A DNA stretch of 64,000 bases, taken from NCBI RefSeq assembly GCF_002836355.1, contig NZ_PJCA01000027.1, positions 186,281 through 250,280 of the forward strand, written 5' to 3'. The DNA is from Moritella sp. Urea-trap-13 (lineage in GTDB: Bacteria > Pseudomonadota > Gammaproteobacteria > Enterobacterales > Moritellaceae). Positions 28,374-39,204 of this stretch are shown here, piece by piece (position 1 is the stretch's first letter; each line of letters starts with the position of its first letter). A model generated the notes under the pieces. That model did no database searches and was not told the origin of the DNA. It saw nothing but the letters and a program-made list of their open reading frames with translations. The position numbers and the translations under genes were made by a program.

Positions 28374-29693
28374 TTATTCGTTATTGCGATAAGACGGTAA
28401 AGGCGAGAAAAAACTAATATTATTCTTATCCGAGGCTTTGGCTACATACATTGCCCTGTCGGCATTGTTGATTAAATCAACGGATGTCCGTCCGTCGGTG
28501 GGGTACATGGCAATACCTACAGATACCCCTATCTGGAACACTTCACCGCGAATATCCATAGGCTTATTAATCGAACTGACAATACGGTTGGCGAGATGCG
28601 TAATCTCGTCTTTTCCTTTCGGGTTGTTGAGGATTAAAATGAACTCATCGCCGCCCATGCGGGCTACTGTATCTGACTGTCTAAGCAGTGCTAAAAGCCT
28701 TTTCGCGATCTCTTTTAATACATCGTCTCCGACGTTGTGGCCAAATTGGTCGTTGACGAACTTGAATCCGTCTAGGTCGAGAAACATCAGTGCCAAATTG
28801 CACTGTTTACGCTTGGAGCTGATAAGTTTTTGGTCTAACCGCTCCATCAATAAGGTACGATTTGGCAAGTCGGTCAAGGCATCGTGAAAAGCCAAGTGCT
28901 TTATGTGTTCAGTTTGATGCCAAAGTGCAGTAATGTCGCTGAATACCGATACATAACGAACAGGCTTGCCGTCCACGTCGTTAACCACTCGGATGGCCAT
29001 GCGTTCTAAGTAAAGGCTACCGTCTTTACGACGGTTCCATATTTCGCCATTCCACCGATCTTTAGTTTTTATCCCCTGCCACATAGAGGCATAAAATGCC
29101 ATGTCGTGCCGGTTTGATTTGAGAATGCGAGGGTTTTTCCCAACAGCCTCCTCAGCCGTATAGCCAGTTATCTCGATGAAGGCTGGGTTAACCGACAAAA
29201 TAATACCATTGACATCAGTTATGACGATACCATCGCCAGTGCTATCAAAGACGCACGCAGCCAGTTTGAGTTCTTCCGTTGTTTCCTTTAGCGCCGTCAC
29301 CTCGCTGGCCTGAATCGCAAATCCTCTGACAGCACCATCGGCATCAAAATCGGGGGTATAGTGTCCGATGATATAACCCACTCTGCCATCGGTTTTGCTT
29401 AGGGTCCGCTCAAAGTGTTGCGGTTCGCCAGCTAGGACTCTGCGAATATGGGGCTCATTCAGGGAAAACAGGTGCTCACCCGTCAGTTTCCGGAACGAGA
29501 TCCCGATAATATCCTTGGGCTGCTTTCCGAACCACTCGCAGTAGGCATTATTAGCGTAGCGGCAGCGTAAGTCATTGTCCCAATAGCCAATCATATTGTG
29601 CATGTCATCAATAATAGATCTGAGGTGTTGTGAGGTAATTACTTCATTTACCTTCTGGCCTTTTCTCGTTGTTATATTTGTGTTCTTGAGCAT
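28374..29693 (-). CDS. diguanylate cyclase with two PAS domains
   Basis: A 439-residue c-di-GMP synthase. PAS 1 is at about 20-135 (IGYWDNDLRCRYANNAYCEW), PAS 2 with PAC at about 140-260 (ACVFDSTGDGIVITDVNGII), and the GGDEF domain at about 270-435 with an intact active motif, ARMGGDEFILIL. An inhibitory RxxD site is not obvious just before the motif. No membrane helix is present, so it is cytosolic. ATG 29693 (GGAA upstream) is favoured over an in-frame TTG at 29705. Confidence 0.93.
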   Translation of the reverse strand: MLKNTNITTRKGQKVNEVITSQHLRSIIDDMHNMIGYWDNDLRCRYANNAYCEWFGKQPKDIIGISFRKLTGEHLFSLNEPHIRRVLAGEPQHFERTLSKTDGRVGYIIGHYTPDFDADGAVRGFAIQASEVTALKETTEELKLAACVFDSTGDGIVITDVNGIILSVNPAFIEITGYTAEEAVGKNPRILKSNRHDMAFYASMWQGIKTKDRWNGEIWNRRKDGSLYLERMAIRVVNDVDGKPVRYVSVFSDITALWHQTEHIKHLAFHDALTDLPNRTLLMERLDQKLISSKRKQCNLALMFLDLDGFKFVNDQFGHNVGDDVLKEIAKRLLALLRQSDTVARMGGDEFILILNNPKGKDEITHLANRIVSSINKPMDIRGEVFQIGVSVGIAMYPTDGRTSVDLINNADRAMYVAKASDKNNISFFSPLPSYRNNE

Positions 29694-29770
29694 TGGCTTT
29701 TCCAACTTCTATGTTTGTCTATGGTTGCCATTTGACTAGATATAATAGCTCTCCACTAAGGGACTGCATC

Positions 29771-29908
29771 CTTACGGTTGATGAGGAAGTCGTCGTTAAA
29801 TAACCAACGCTTTGTTCAGTTAGCAAGCCGTATTGTAAAACCTTTATCATGCAAGCCAATTATATTCTTTGCCTTTAGGCTTAGCTAGCTAACCCCCCCA
29901 TTTTTCAC
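29771..29908 (+). repeat. 138-bp dispersed repeat, copy 1
   Basis: It lies between the two divergent c-di-GMP genes. It starts CTTACGGTTGATGAGGAAGT and ends in a C7 tract plus TTTTTCAC. Copy 2 at 38904-39041 has the same length and orientation and is roughly 80 percent identical by eye; GTCGTTAAATAACCAA and TTTGCCTTTAGGCTT are shared blocks. No coding frame. The surrounding 29706-30015 gap holds nothing else recognised. Confidence 0.7.
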
Positions 29909-30015
29909 CCTCCAACACCCCTTTGGAGGGGGTGGGAAGTTGGCTTTGACTTGGCTATTATTAGCTCACGCTAATCGTTATTTATTGCCAAAGCTAATTA
30001 CCATCAGAGGTCAAC

Positions 30016-32127
30016 GTGATATCTATAAATCTTGCATTCATCGCCGCAAATGGCATGGGAATGTGGCACTGGAATCTGTTAACCCAAGAAAGTATGTTAG
30101 GTGCTTCAATATTCGCATTTGATCATATGCGCAATGAATACTTCTCACAGGCAGTCATTGCTTGGGAAAAACATTTACACCCCGATGACCGCGAACGTGG
30201 AAATAGTGAAGTTCAAGCATTGCTTCATGATGGTAAACAGCTTGAAATAGATTTTCGAGTGCTTCAGCCAAATGGCAATTTTGTCCATATAAAGAGCATG
30301 GTGAGAGTACTTCATAATGATGCCGGCAAGCTAATTAGGATTGACGGCACGAATATTGATATTACTGAATTTAAATGTTCTGAAGCAAAGCTGAAACTTG
30401 CAGCCAGTGCATTTACCTATGCTAGTGAAGGTATTGCCATCACAGATCCGGCAGGCAATATTATTGATGTCAATAACGCGTTCACTGCCATCACCGGCTA
30501 TAGCTGTCAAGAAGTGCTTGGTAAGAACACGCGCATGCTCAAATCAGGTCGGCATACGCCAGCATTCTATACTGAGATGTGGAAAACGCTAATAGAGAAA
30601 GATCATTGGCGCGGTGAAATTTGGAACTGCCGTAAGAATGGCGAAATCTATCCAGAACTTCTGTCTATTAATCTTGTGCGTGATAATGATGGGGACATAA
30701 CCCGCTGTGTAGCACTCTTTAGCGATATTTCGCATATTAAAGAGCATCAGAAAAAACTAGAAAAAATGGCACATTTCGACCCCTTGACCTACCTACCTAA
30801 CCGTACACTATTAAGAGAACGCCTATCCAGCGCAAAGCGTCAGTGCCTGTGCAATAAGCAGTTGTTAGCCGTGTTATTTATTGATTTAGATGGATTCAAA
30901 ACAGTTAATGATAGGTATGGACATGATGTCGGCGATGAACTCTTAATCGCACTTTCACATCGCATGAGAGGGACGTTACGTGAACACGATACGCTTGCTC
31001 GAATCGGTGGCGATGAGTTTGTAGCGGTGCTAACGGAGTTAGAAAATAAGGATGATTGTAAATCAATATTAGAACGGCTGTTACTGGCTATATCTGACAC
31101 TGTTACTGTGGGTAAGATAAGGTTACAAGTCTCAGCGAGTATTGGTGTTACATTTTATCCGCAAGATCACTCAGACTCAGATCTGCTTATACGGCATGCT
31201 GACCAAGCTATGTACGAAGCTAAGAAAGCAGGTAAGAACTGTTATTTCGTTTTTGACTTGATAACCTCTAAGCGAATGGATACTCGGCGTGTAAATTTTG
31301 ATCGTATCCGTATGGCTTTGCAAAAAGATGAATTTGTCTTGTATTACCAACCCAAGGTTAACCTTAGAAAGGGAACCGTGATTGGTGCTGAAGCGTTAAT
31401 CCGTTGGCAACACCCGGAGCGAGAACTGCTTCTACCGGGCGAATTCTTGCCCTTGATTGAAAATTATCCCATCAGCATCGAGCTTGGTGAGTGGGTCATT
31501 GCGACCGCACTTAGTCAAATTGCTGCGTGGCAAGCGTTGGGATTAAATATACCTGTCAGCGTCAACATCAGCGCATTACAACTACAACAAAATGGCTTTG
31601 CAGAGCGCTTACAAGTATTACTGTCAGCATGGCCGCAGGTTGAACCACGATTTTTACTTTTAGAAGTGCTTGAGACCAGTGCGTTGGCGGATGTAATGCA
31701 GGTATCTAAAATCATGCATGACTGTATTGATCTCGGTGTCAGTTTTGCTTTAGATGACTTTGGTACCGGTTATTCTTCACTGACCTATCTGAGGCATTTA
31801 CCTGCTAGCCTTATTAAGATAGATCAGAGCTTTGTACGGGATATGTTGATTAATCCTGATGATTTAATGATTGTCGAGAGTGTGGTTGGCTTGGCTAAGT
31901 CATTCAAACGTGAAGTCATTGCAGAAGGGGTTGAAACGAGAGCGCATAGCGCCGCATTACTACAGCTTGGCTGTGAATTGATGCAGGGTTATGGCATAGC
32001 AAGACCTATGCCTGCTGGAAATATCCCTGAATGGATGGCGAACTGGTCATCCGGAGCCGGTTGGGCGGTAAACAATCTAATTGACAGACATGATGCAAAG
32101 GCATTCACGTCGCCACAAGCCAGTTAG
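30016..32127 (+). CDS. PAS-PAS-GGDEF-EAL c-di-GMP protein
   Basis: A 703-residue cytosolic protein. Two PAS/PAC regions (about 1-125 and 130-250), a GGDEF domain at about 255-415 with intact ARIGGDEFVAVL, and an EAL domain at about 430-685. The EAL core keeps GAEALIRWQHPE, NIS and DDFGTGYSSLTYL, so phosphodiesterase activity is possible; the usual ELTES is changed to EVLETS. It starts at GTG 30016, supported by AGAGGT. Divergent from the diguanylate cyclase. Confidence 0.92.
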   Translation: MISINLAFIAANGMGMWHWNLLTQESMLGASIFAFDHMRNEYFSQAVIAWEKHLHPDDRERGNSEVQALLHDGKQLEIDFRVLQPNGNFVHIKSMVRVLHNDAGKLIRIDGTNIDITEFKCSEAKLKLAASAFTYASEGIAITDPAGNIIDVNNAFTAITGYSCQEVLGKNTRMLKSGRHTPAFYTEMWKTLIEKDHWRGEIWNCRKNGEIYPELLSINLVRDNDGDITRCVALFSDISHIKEHQKKLEKMAHFDPLTYLPNRTLLRERLSSAKRQCLCNKQLLAVLFIDLDGFKTVNDRYGHDVGDELLIALSHRMRGTLREHDTLARIGGDEFVAVLTELENKDDCKSILERLLLAISDTVTVGKIRLQVSASIGVTFYPQDHSDSDLLIRHADQAMYEAKKAGKNCYFVFDLITSKRMDTRRVNFDRIRMALQKDEFVLYYQPKVNLRKGTVIGAEALIRWQHPERELLLPGEFLPLIENYPISIELGEWVIATALSQIAAWQALGLNIPVSVNISALQLQQNGFAERLQVLLSAWPQVEPRFLLLEVLETSALADVMQVSKIMHDCIDLGVSFALDDFGTGYSSLTYLRHLPASLIKIDQSFVRDMLINPDDLMIVESVVGLAKSFKREVIAEGVETRAHSAALLQLGCELMQGYGIARPMPAGNIPEWMANWSSGAGWAVNNLIDRHDAKAFTSPQAS

Positions 32128-32237
32128 GATTAAATAGCAAGGGAAACTAAACGCCTCTTTGCGCTTGTTGGTTTTCTTTTGCGCCTGAGGTAGAGTAAGT
32201 GCTTTCAATATGTTTTTATATATGACAATGGAAAATT

Positions 32238-35108
32238 ATGGATAAATGCAACTGTAAACGTATCTTACATAATCGGGCTTGTCTTCCGATTTTTGCATTT
32301 GTATTTACGTTAGTATTTGTATTTGGATTGTGTGTGCTGATCTTATTTTCATCGACAGTATTCGCCCATACTGCTAATGAACCATTGCCAGACACAATCA
32401 CCCCAAGGTTAGCTTTAACAGTAGATGAGCAGGCTTGGCTAGCTGGACATCCGGTTATCACCTTGGGCGGCGGGATATATCCGCCGCTAAATTTTATTGA
32501 TGCTGATGGCAAGTCGATAGGTATTGCTCCTGATTATTTGAAGCTTATTGCTCAGCTTCTGGGGATTAAGATTAAGATGGTCTCGGGCGATTGGAGTGAA
32601 ATGCAGGCGTTGGCAAAAACGTATAAGTTGGATGGCCTTAGTCTTTCGTTGAAAAATAGAGAACGGGAGAAACACCTTGATTTTGCTGGCCCATATACGA
32701 CGCTTCAATACGCCATCTTTGTGAATAAAGAGACCCAAGGGATCACCAATCTAGATGACTTGATGAATCAAAGAGTGGGTGTACTGGCGGGCGATTATTC
32801 TATTAGCTTCATCAATGAAAATTATCCCGATATTAATCTGGTTTTATACGATACCCATGAGGAAATCGTACATGCACTAGTAAATAGAGAGATTCACGCC
32901 TTACTTGAAAACCTGCCAACAATTAGTTATATCATTGATAAAAGTTTAATCACCGGACTTAAAGTTGCTGGACTGCCTAAAAGCATGCACGGTGATTTGT
33001 ATGTGGCGGTGCGTAAAGATTGGCCAGAGTTTACAACAATACTGAATAAGGCTTTTGCTGCTATTTCAAAGCAGCAGCACCAAATTATTAAAAATAAATG
33101 GATTGAGCTTTATTCGAAAACGATTAAAAAGCCACAACTGGCGTTAACCATGAAACAGAAAGAATGGCTAGCGGAACAGAATATGGTGCGGGTAAGGGTG
33201 AGCGACTTGCCGCCTTATATGATAATTAAAGCGGGTCGACCTCCTGAAGGTATCGCTATTGACTACCTGAACTTAATTGCTCAGCGCACGGGCATTAAGT
33301 TTCATTATCAAGTCTCGACGCAACCTTTTAGTAAACTTCTGGAAAGCTTCAAGCGTGGACAAGATGTTGATCTAACGGCTTTGATCGTGCCCCGTCCTGA
33401 ACGACTAGAATATATGTTATTCAGCGATAATTATATTGAATCCCCAACCGTTATTGCGGCTCGAGATAACAGCGATTTTACCGTTAATCTGCAAGGGCTG
33501 TCAGGGAAGTTGGTGGCGGTGTTAAAAGCCGGTAATGTACAGCATTTGTTATCGGCACAATATCCCAATATTACCTTAGCTTTATACAATTCAAATGAAT
33601 TGGCGCTAGAAGCGCTAACAAACGGCAACGTTGATGCGTTTGTCGGCAGTTTGACTAATGCGGCTTATATTATTCAGAAACGTGGTTTTTCAAATATTCA
33701 TATTGATGCTTCTAGTTCGTTAGAAAGTGAATATTTTGCGATGGGCAACCGTAAAGATTGGCCCGAGTTGACCGAAATTGTAAATATTGCGTTGCTTAGT
33801 ATTAGTGAAAAAGAAAAAATAGCCATCCGTAATAAGTATGTTGCTTTGAACTATAAGGTGCAAGGCCTTGGTGTTGTTAAGGTGTTATTGTGGATATTCG
33901 CAATTATCTGCATCGCACTTCTTATAGTGTTGTTTTTTGTCACTTGGAATCGTAGTTTACGTAAGTTAGTCAATAGTCGCACCGTAGCGCTACAACAGGA
34001 AGTCACTGAGCGTGAGCAAGCTCATAATGCTTTGCTTGTCAGCCAAAGAGAATCACTCAAAGCACAAAAGATCGCTCGTTTAGGTTATTGGAAATGGGAT
34101 TTGGTTAATGATCTATTTAATTGTTCCGACGAAATTTATCGGATTTTGGGTCTACCTATTGGTACGTTGTTAAACTACCAAGTGCTAATTGAGTACATTC
34201 ACCCAGATGATCGTAACTACTTTAATCAGGCCGCGTTTAACTTGCTAAAGAATCAGTATAACGAAAGAGTCAATTTTCGTGTTATCCAACCTGGGGGAAG
34301 TGTTCGTCATGTTTCGACAGATAATACCGTTACACTCGAATGTGATAATGTAGGCAACCCAACTTGGATGTTTGGTATCTTGCAAGATGTGACAGAGCTG
34401 AAAGAATCTGAACAAAAGCTGATTAATTATCAGCAACGTTTAAAGTCATTAGCGCTACAATTAGCCCTTGTCGAAGAACAAGAACGACGTCATATAGCTG
34501 CAGATTTACACGATAATGTTGGACAGTCATTAGCATTAACACGACTGCAACTAGCTGCGGTGCTGAAACGCTTGCCGAATGACAAAAAAACAGCAGGATT
34601 AGTGCATAACTGTTCTAAATTGATATTAACTGTCATTCAAGATACCCGTAATCTTATTTTTGAAATTAGCTCGCCATCGCTCAATGAATTAGGCTTAGCT
34701 GCGGCCATTAACGAGTGGAAAGAACAAGCTTACAAGTCGAGTTATGGTCTTGATATTGAGGTTGTTGATCGATTAGAAATAGACTTTGTCAGTCTTGATC
34801 TTAGAGCTATTATATTTCGAATGGTTCGTGAACTACTGATCAATGTGATTAAACATGCCAAGGCGACAGAAGTTGTGGTTACCCTAGAAGAAAAATCAGG
34901 CTGTTATCAGGTCACGGTTAAAGATAATGGTATTGGGTTTGTGGCGGGTGAGCAGGCTGGAAACGTCAGTGTCGATGGCGGATTTGGTTTATTTAGTATT
35001 CAAGAACGGATGATTGATCTAGGGGGGCAGTTGTTAATTCATTCTAAACCCCACGAAGGTTGTACTGTGATAATTACACTACCAGTTATTGAGATAGGAT
35101 CGCAATAA
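32238..35108 (+). CDS. BvgS-like sensor kinase: two periplasmic SBP domains, PAS, HisKA_3, HATPase
   Basis: A 956-residue inner-membrane sensor. TM/signal at about 16-42, two tandem solute-binding type-3 domains (about 60-290 and 305-540), TM at about 547-567, a PAS domain with PAC at about 605-720, then a NarL-type kinase core: HisKA_3 with H758 in AADLHDNVGQ, and an HATPase with NVIKHAKATEVV and DGGFGLFSIQERM. Tandem SBP domains as in BvgS/EvgS are coupled here to a HisKA_3 kinase, not the usual HisKA type. The response regulator gene begins 1 bp after the stop. Confidence 0.93.
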   Translation: MDKCNCKRILHNRACLPIFAFVFTLVFVFGLCVLILFSSTVFAHTANEPLPDTITPRLALTVDEQAWLAGHPVITLGGGIYPPLNFIDADGKSIGIAPDYLKLIAQLLGIKIKMVSGDWSEMQALAKTYKLDGLSLSLKNREREKHLDFAGPYTTLQYAIFVNKETQGITNLDDLMNQRVGVLAGDYSISFINENYPDINLVLYDTHEEIVHALVNREIHALLENLPTISYIIDKSLITGLKVAGLPKSMHGDLYVAVRKDWPEFTTILNKAFAAISKQQHQIIKNKWIELYSKTIKKPQLALTMKQKEWLAEQNMVRVRVSDLPPYMIIKAGRPPEGIAIDYLNLIAQRTGIKFHYQVSTQPFSKLLESFKRGQDVDLTALIVPRPERLEYMLFSDNYIESPTVIAARDNSDFTVNLQGLSGKLVAVLKAGNVQHLLSAQYPNITLALYNSNELALEALTNGNVDAFVGSLTNAAYIIQKRGFSNIHIDASSSLESEYFAMGNRKDWPELTEIVNIALLSISEKEKIAIRNKYVALNYKVQGLGVVKVLLWIFAIICIALLIVLFFVTWNRSLRKLVNSRTVALQQEVTEREQAHNALLVSQRESLKAQKIARLGYWKWDLVNDLFNCSDEIYRILGLPIGTLLNYQVLIEYIHPDDRNYFNQAAFNLLKNQYNERVNFRVIQPGGSVRHVSTDNTVTLECDNVGNPTWMFGILQDVTELKESEQKLINYQQRLKSLALQLALVEEQERRHIAADLHDNVGQSLALTRLQLAAVLKRLPNDKKTAGLVHNCSKLILTVIQDTRNLIFEISSPSLNELGLAAAINEWKEQAYKSSYGLDIEVVDRLEIDFVSLDLRAIIFRMVRELLINVIKHAKATEVVVTLEEKSGCYQVTVKDNGIGFVAGEQAGNVSVDGGFGLFSIQERMIDLGGQLLIHSKPHEGCTVIITLPVIEIGSQ

Positions 35109-35109
35109 A

Positions 35110-35916
35110 ATGCAAAATAATAACGAGAGTAAATTGATTAAAATCTTGTTAGTTGATGATCACGCTTTATTACGCAAAGGCATATCGCTTCTGTTGCAGG
35201 AAGAGAGTGAGATTGTTGTGGTTGGAGAAGCAAGTAATGGTGAAGAAGCACTCTTGCAGGTGAAGGCATTAAAGCCTGATATCGTGGTGATGGATATTAG
35301 TATGCCCAAGCTTAATGGTATTGAGGCAACGAAACAGATTGTCGCTACATCTCCAGAAAGTAAAGTGATCGCACTGTCTATTCATTCCGCTAAGCATTAT
35401 GTTGAAGGTATGCTTGATGCTGGCGCTGCTGGGTACTTACTTAAAGAAAGTTTACCTGAAGAACTAATACAGGCGATTTTTGTGGTGATGGCTGAGCAAA
35501 TGTATCTGAGTAGCGCGGTTACCGATATCGTCGTATCAGGTTTTCGAAATCGCTGTAAAGAGCCGTCTAAAGCTGAATTAGTTCCGGATGGAAAAACTAA
35601 TTCAGCTCCGGCAGCAATATCAGCCAACGTCGATGACATAAACCAAGAGCATCAACTTACCAAGCGTTTAGTGATAAAACAAACCAGTACTGATTTGCTT
35701 AATTCACTGACGAATCGGGAGTTTACGATCCTGAAGTTATTGACACAGCGATTACAGAGTAAGGAAATTGCCAGAAAGCTGTTTGTTTCCACTGAAACTG
35801 TTAAAAGCCATCTGAAAAATATTTATCAGAAACTTAACGTGAATAACCGACGAGAAGCTGCGATTAAGGCTAACGAGATGTTTTCAAAATCAGATTTAGA
35901 TAAATTGTGTGACTAA
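35110..35916 (+). CDS. NarL/LuxR family response regulator
   Basis: A 268-residue partner of the preceding kinase. Receiver domain residues 10-130 with phospho-acceptor D62 ([12 protein letters not shown]) and acidic pair D16/D17; C-terminal LuxR HTH ([20 protein letters not shown], then [16 protein letters not shown]). The linker of about 55 residues between domains is longer than usual. Its 3' end overlaps the convergent PAS-MCP gene by 21 bp. Targets unknown. Confidence 0.93.
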   Translation: MQNNNESKLIKILLVDDHALLRKGISLLLQEESEIVVVGEASNGEEALLQVKALKPDIVVMDISMPKLNGIEATKQIVATSPESKVIALSIHSAKHYVEGMLDAGAAGYLLKESLPEELIQAIFVVMAEQMYLSSAVTDIVVSGFRNRCKEPSKAELVPDGKTNSAPAAISANVDDINQEHQLTKRLVIKQTSTDLLNSLTNREFTILKLLTQRLQSKEIARKLFVSTETVKSHLKNIYQKLNVNNRREAAIKANEMFSKSDLDKLCD

Positions 35917-37440
35917 AGCTTGCTGTTCTTCGAGTTTATCTAACAATTCATTTGATAGGTCAACAGATTTATGGCCATGTCTCTCACTGGTTGACGCCAT
36001 ATCTGAAATAGCAACGACATTGCGATTAATCTCTTCACTGACTAAAGATTGCTCTTCTATTGCTGTTGCGATCTGTATATTAAGATTAGCTAACTCACTC
36101 ACTTCGGAAATGATTTTCGTCAATGATTCACCCGTTCTCCCGGACAGTTTCACGCAGATTTCGGAAAGATCAGAGCTTTTTTCCATTGTCGTATTCGCAA
36201 AACCAGACTCAGATTGTAATTGTACTAACAATTTATTAATTTCGGTTGTTGATTGTTGAGTGCGCATAGCCAATGCACGAACTTCGTCTGCAACAACGGC
36301 AAAACCACGCCCTTGCTCCCCAGCTCGCGCTGCTTCAATTGCCGCATTTAATGCTAATAAATTAGTTTGATCTGCAATGCCACTAATTTCATTTAACACC
36401 GTTTCAATTAATTTAGTTCCATTTACCAAACGTCCCATAGCTTGTTCAACCTCACTTAACTGCTCAGCTAAGCCATTGTTGGCGGTAATTGTTTCCTGGA
36501 CAATTTGTTGTCCTTGATTACAAATATTTAATCCCTGTTGCGATGCTTGGGCTGCATTTTCAACTACCTGAGCGAGCTCTCTAACTGTCGCTGACATTTC
36601 GTTCATCGCTGTTGCGACCTGATCAGTTTCATTGTTTTGTTGTGATAAAATAGTTGATACATTGATACCGCATTCAGATGATTCTTTAGCCGTTTTAGTA
36701 ATGTTTTCTGAAACATCACAGACCCTACCAACAACAGCTCTAAGCTCAGCACTACGCATTTTCAATGCCAAATTTATTGTACTGATAACATCATTATTTC
36801 CGGAATAGATAAAGCTCATTAATGGATTGTTGAAAATTGATTTTGCTTCACAGAGCAAAAGTTTATATTTTAATCGCCAGTAAAAAAACAATCCTGTAAA
36901 CAGAACTGATGTTACAACCATAGGCAGGCTAAGCAACAAACTGAGATCGCTAAAGCTTGCAACTAGTGCAGAAAATACAGACGAGAGGATAAGAAACAGC
37001 TGAAACCATAAGGTTAAATCAGTGCTGAATTTTAACTGTATTGGCGGAGTGCCAGCATTAATTTTTTTGTAAACCTGAGAAGCTCGTTCGACTACGTCTC
37101 TGCTTGGTAGCGTTCGAACAGATTGATATTCAAATATTTTTCCCTGAGAGTCTTTTATAGGGGTAACAAAAGCATTAACCCAGTAATAATCCCCATTTTT
37201 GCAGCTGTTTTTAACCGGCCCCATCCAAGATTGACCGGATTGAACAAACGTCCATAAATCTTTAAATGCGGCTTTGGGCATATCGGGGTGGCGCACTATA
37301 TTATGTGTGCTTCCCTGCATTTCATGTAGCGAATACCCAGCTATATCGCAGAAATTTTTATTTGCATACTTTATGTTGCTATCTAAGTCAGTAGTTGACA
37401 GTAGAATTTCACTTTCTGTAAACAGTCTTTCTTTGCTCAT
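35896..37440 (-). CDS. Aer-like PAS-domain chemoreceptor
   Basis: A 514-residue receptor: PAS domain at about 1-115 ([20 protein letters not shown]), two or three close membrane helices at about 145-190, then MA signalling domain with tip [20 protein letters not shown]. The order PAS-TM-MA resembles Aer redox/energy sensors. The PAS region contains [17 protein letters not shown], typical of Aer-type FAD-binding PAS. GAGAAGT before ATG 37440 decides the start over an upstream in-frame ATG at 37473. Confidence 0.92.
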   Translation of the reverse strand: MSKERLFTESEILLSTTDLDSNIKYANKNFCDIAGYSLHEMQGSTHNIVRHPDMPKAAFKDLWTFVQSGQSWMGPVKNSCKNGDYYWVNAFVTPIKDSQGKIFEYQSVRTLPSRDVVERASQVYKKINAGTPPIQLKFSTDLTLWFQLFLILSSVFSALVASFSDLSLLLSLPMVVTSVLFTGLFFYWRLKYKLLLCEAKSIFNNPLMSFIYSGNNDVISTINLALKMRSAELRAVVGRVCDVSENITKTAKESSECGINVSTILSQQNNETDQVATAMNEMSATVRELAQVVENAAQASQQGLNICNQGQQIVQETITANNGLAEQLSEVEQAMGRLVNGTKLIETVLNEISGIADQTNLLALNAAIEAARAGEQGRGFAVVADEVRALAMRTQQSTTEINKLLVQLQSESGFANTTMEKSSDLSEICVKLSGRTGESLTKIISEVSELANLNIQIATAIEEQSLVSEEINRNVVAISDMASTSERHGHKSVDLSNELLDKLEEQQALVTQFI

Positions 37441-37669
37441 AAGTACTTCTCTAAATACAGTGGGATGACCCAACTTTTCCGTTTAGCATATAATTCAGCG
37501 GCACAATAATTTCCAATTTTTAATTGTATCTGTGCTCACGTTCGATAAACACCCCCTTAAGAGGTGGGAAGGGGGGGAGGGGAGGCTAATTCTGTCATAT
37601 ACCTAACCTCAACCATGCGTAGAGGTCGTGGTGACTGTTGAATCTCCGATGATCTAACGTTGCTCGATA

Positions 37670-38788
37670 TTAATCTAAATTGGTTTCATAAATTTCAATA
37701 AAATCAGGTAAATTATCGAGTAAAACTTGGACGCAATCAGGGTCAAACATAGTACCTGAGTTGTCTTTCATATAAGTAGCTGCATGATCAATAGTCCAGG
37801 CTGGTTTGTATAAACGCTTACTTAATAACGCATCAAACACATCCGCAACCATCACAATTCGCGCTTCCAATGGGATCGCATATCCTTTTAATCCCATCGG
37901 GTAACCATTACCGTCGAAATGCTCATGATGATGAAGAATAATATTTTTTAGAAAACGAAACTCTACAGAATTATGCATGTTCATAGGGAAATGTTTAAGT
38001 ACATTGTTAATAATATCAATGCCATGAGTGCAGTGTAGATTCATTACTTCCCGCTCTTCAGGGGTGTAAATGGTATTGCTGAATAAAATATTATCGGGAA
38101 CTTTATACTTACCAATATCGTGAAAAGTAGCATAAGACTCGATACGATGAATAAATTCATGAGTAATCTCTTCATTATCACTTAATAAATACGCAAGCTT
38201 TGAGCTATAACGTTCCATTCTATTGAGATGCTCTTTGGTTTCAGGATCCTTGGCATGCCCTATATCTAAGGCGACGGCTAGGGCGACATCAACGAAATAT
38301 TTATTTTCAAATTGACGAACGATCAGAGAATGAATAAGGCTTGATAGAAACAACATATCTTTTTGTATCGAACGTTTCGAAAAAAAAGCTAATTCAGAGG
38401 CATTAAAAAATACCATGGCAATCGTTTTCCCTTTCGATATGAGGGGGTAAGAAAAGCTACTGCGATGGCCATTATTCCATAAGTGAAGAGTTCTCGAATT
38501 TAATGTTAAACTTGTTATATCATCAACCACCCGTGCTGACTTTGCCTTTATCATGCCTAAAATGTCGCTATTTTCATTTATTTTTGTTACAAAAATATCA
38601 TGATTACAATCTGTAGCAAGCCTATCTCTAATGAAATAATTAGACGCTTGATCATCTTTAATCAAAATAATTGATAATCGAGATAGTCCTAGGTAACTAT
38701 TGCTTGCGGCATTGTAAAGTGCATCAAGATAAGTCGATGTATCTTCACTTCGATTAAAAATTTTATTTATTTCATTATAATTAAGCAC
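37670..38788 (-). CDS. HD-GYP c-di-GMP phosphodiesterase with GAF-like sensor
   Basis: A 372-residue cytosolic protein. Residues 1-160 look like a GAF sensor. The HD-GYP domain at about 165-360 has the full metal site: HDIGKYKVPD, then HHEHFDGNGYPMGLKG (GYP intact), then DVFDAL. It should hydrolyse c-di-GMP. It faces the chemosensory operon divergently, with repeat copy 2 in the gap. Confidence 0.92.
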   Translation of the reverse strand: MLNYNEINKIFNRSEDTSTYLDALYNAASNSYLGLSRLSIILIKDDQASNYFIRDRLATDCNHDIFVTKINENSDILGMIKAKSARVVDDITSLTLNSRTLHLWNNGHRSSFSYPLISKGKTIAMVFFNASELAFFSKRSIQKDMLFLSSLIHSLIVRQFENKYFVDVALAVALDIGHAKDPETKEHLNRMERYSSKLAYLLSDNEEITHEFIHRIESYATFHDIGKYKVPDNILFSNTIYTPEEREVMNLHCTHGIDIINNVLKHFPMNMHNSVEFRFLKNIILHHHEHFDGNGYPMGLKGYAIPLEARIVMVADVFDALLSKRLYKPAWTIDHAATYMKDNSGTMFDPDCVQVLLDNLPDFIEIYETNLD

Positions 38789-38903
38789 ACATATATCCTA
38801 TTAACATGAATCAACCAATCCTTGGGCCTATTTCAAAACAAACACCGCATAAACAATAGAAGCAAAACATTAGTGACAGAAACAGTACCGTTATAGATGC
38901 GTG

Positions 38904-39041
38904 CTTACGGCTGATAAGAAGGTAGTCGTTAAATAACCAATGTTTTGTCCAGTTAACAAACTCGTATTGTAAGCCCCTCATTATAAAGCCGATTATATTG
39001 TTTGCCTTTAGGCTTCGCTAGTCCACCCCCCCGTTTTTCAC
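38904..39041 (+). repeat. 138-bp dispersed repeat, copy 2
   Basis: Same length and direction as 29771-29908. It begins CTTACGGCTGATAAGAAGGT and ends with a C7 tract plus TTTTTCAC. It sits in the 38789-39204 gap between a c-di-GMP gene and the chemosensory operon. A further pyrimidine-rich tract follows to about 39085. A 31-codon open stretch (39094-39189) looks gene-like but has no start and no recognised homology. Confidence 0.7.
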
Positions 39042-39204
39042 TATTTTCTCCTTTACCCCCCTTCTTTCCCCCTCCTTTATGGGGTGTCTCTAGAAATGGA
39101 GTGGCTATACCATTGAACAAATTGAAATGACCAATGTACGGCGAGATATGCTTGATGACATTGTTTCGGTTCAAATCATCAGTGCATAGTTAAAGAGAAA
39201 ATAG

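Noticed and set aside
29940-30122. 60-codon plus-strand frame before the GGDEF-EAL gene
   Set aside because: It overlaps the start of the GGDEF-EAL gene in another frame and has no family features.
37540-37640. Possible third copy of the 138-bp repeat
   Set aside because: Only the G/C-rich tract is similar; the conserved CTTACGG...CTTTAGGC body is absent.
39094-39189. 31-codon open stretch before the che operon that looks gene-like
   Set aside because: It has no proper start and no recognised homology; I could not assign it even as a remnant.
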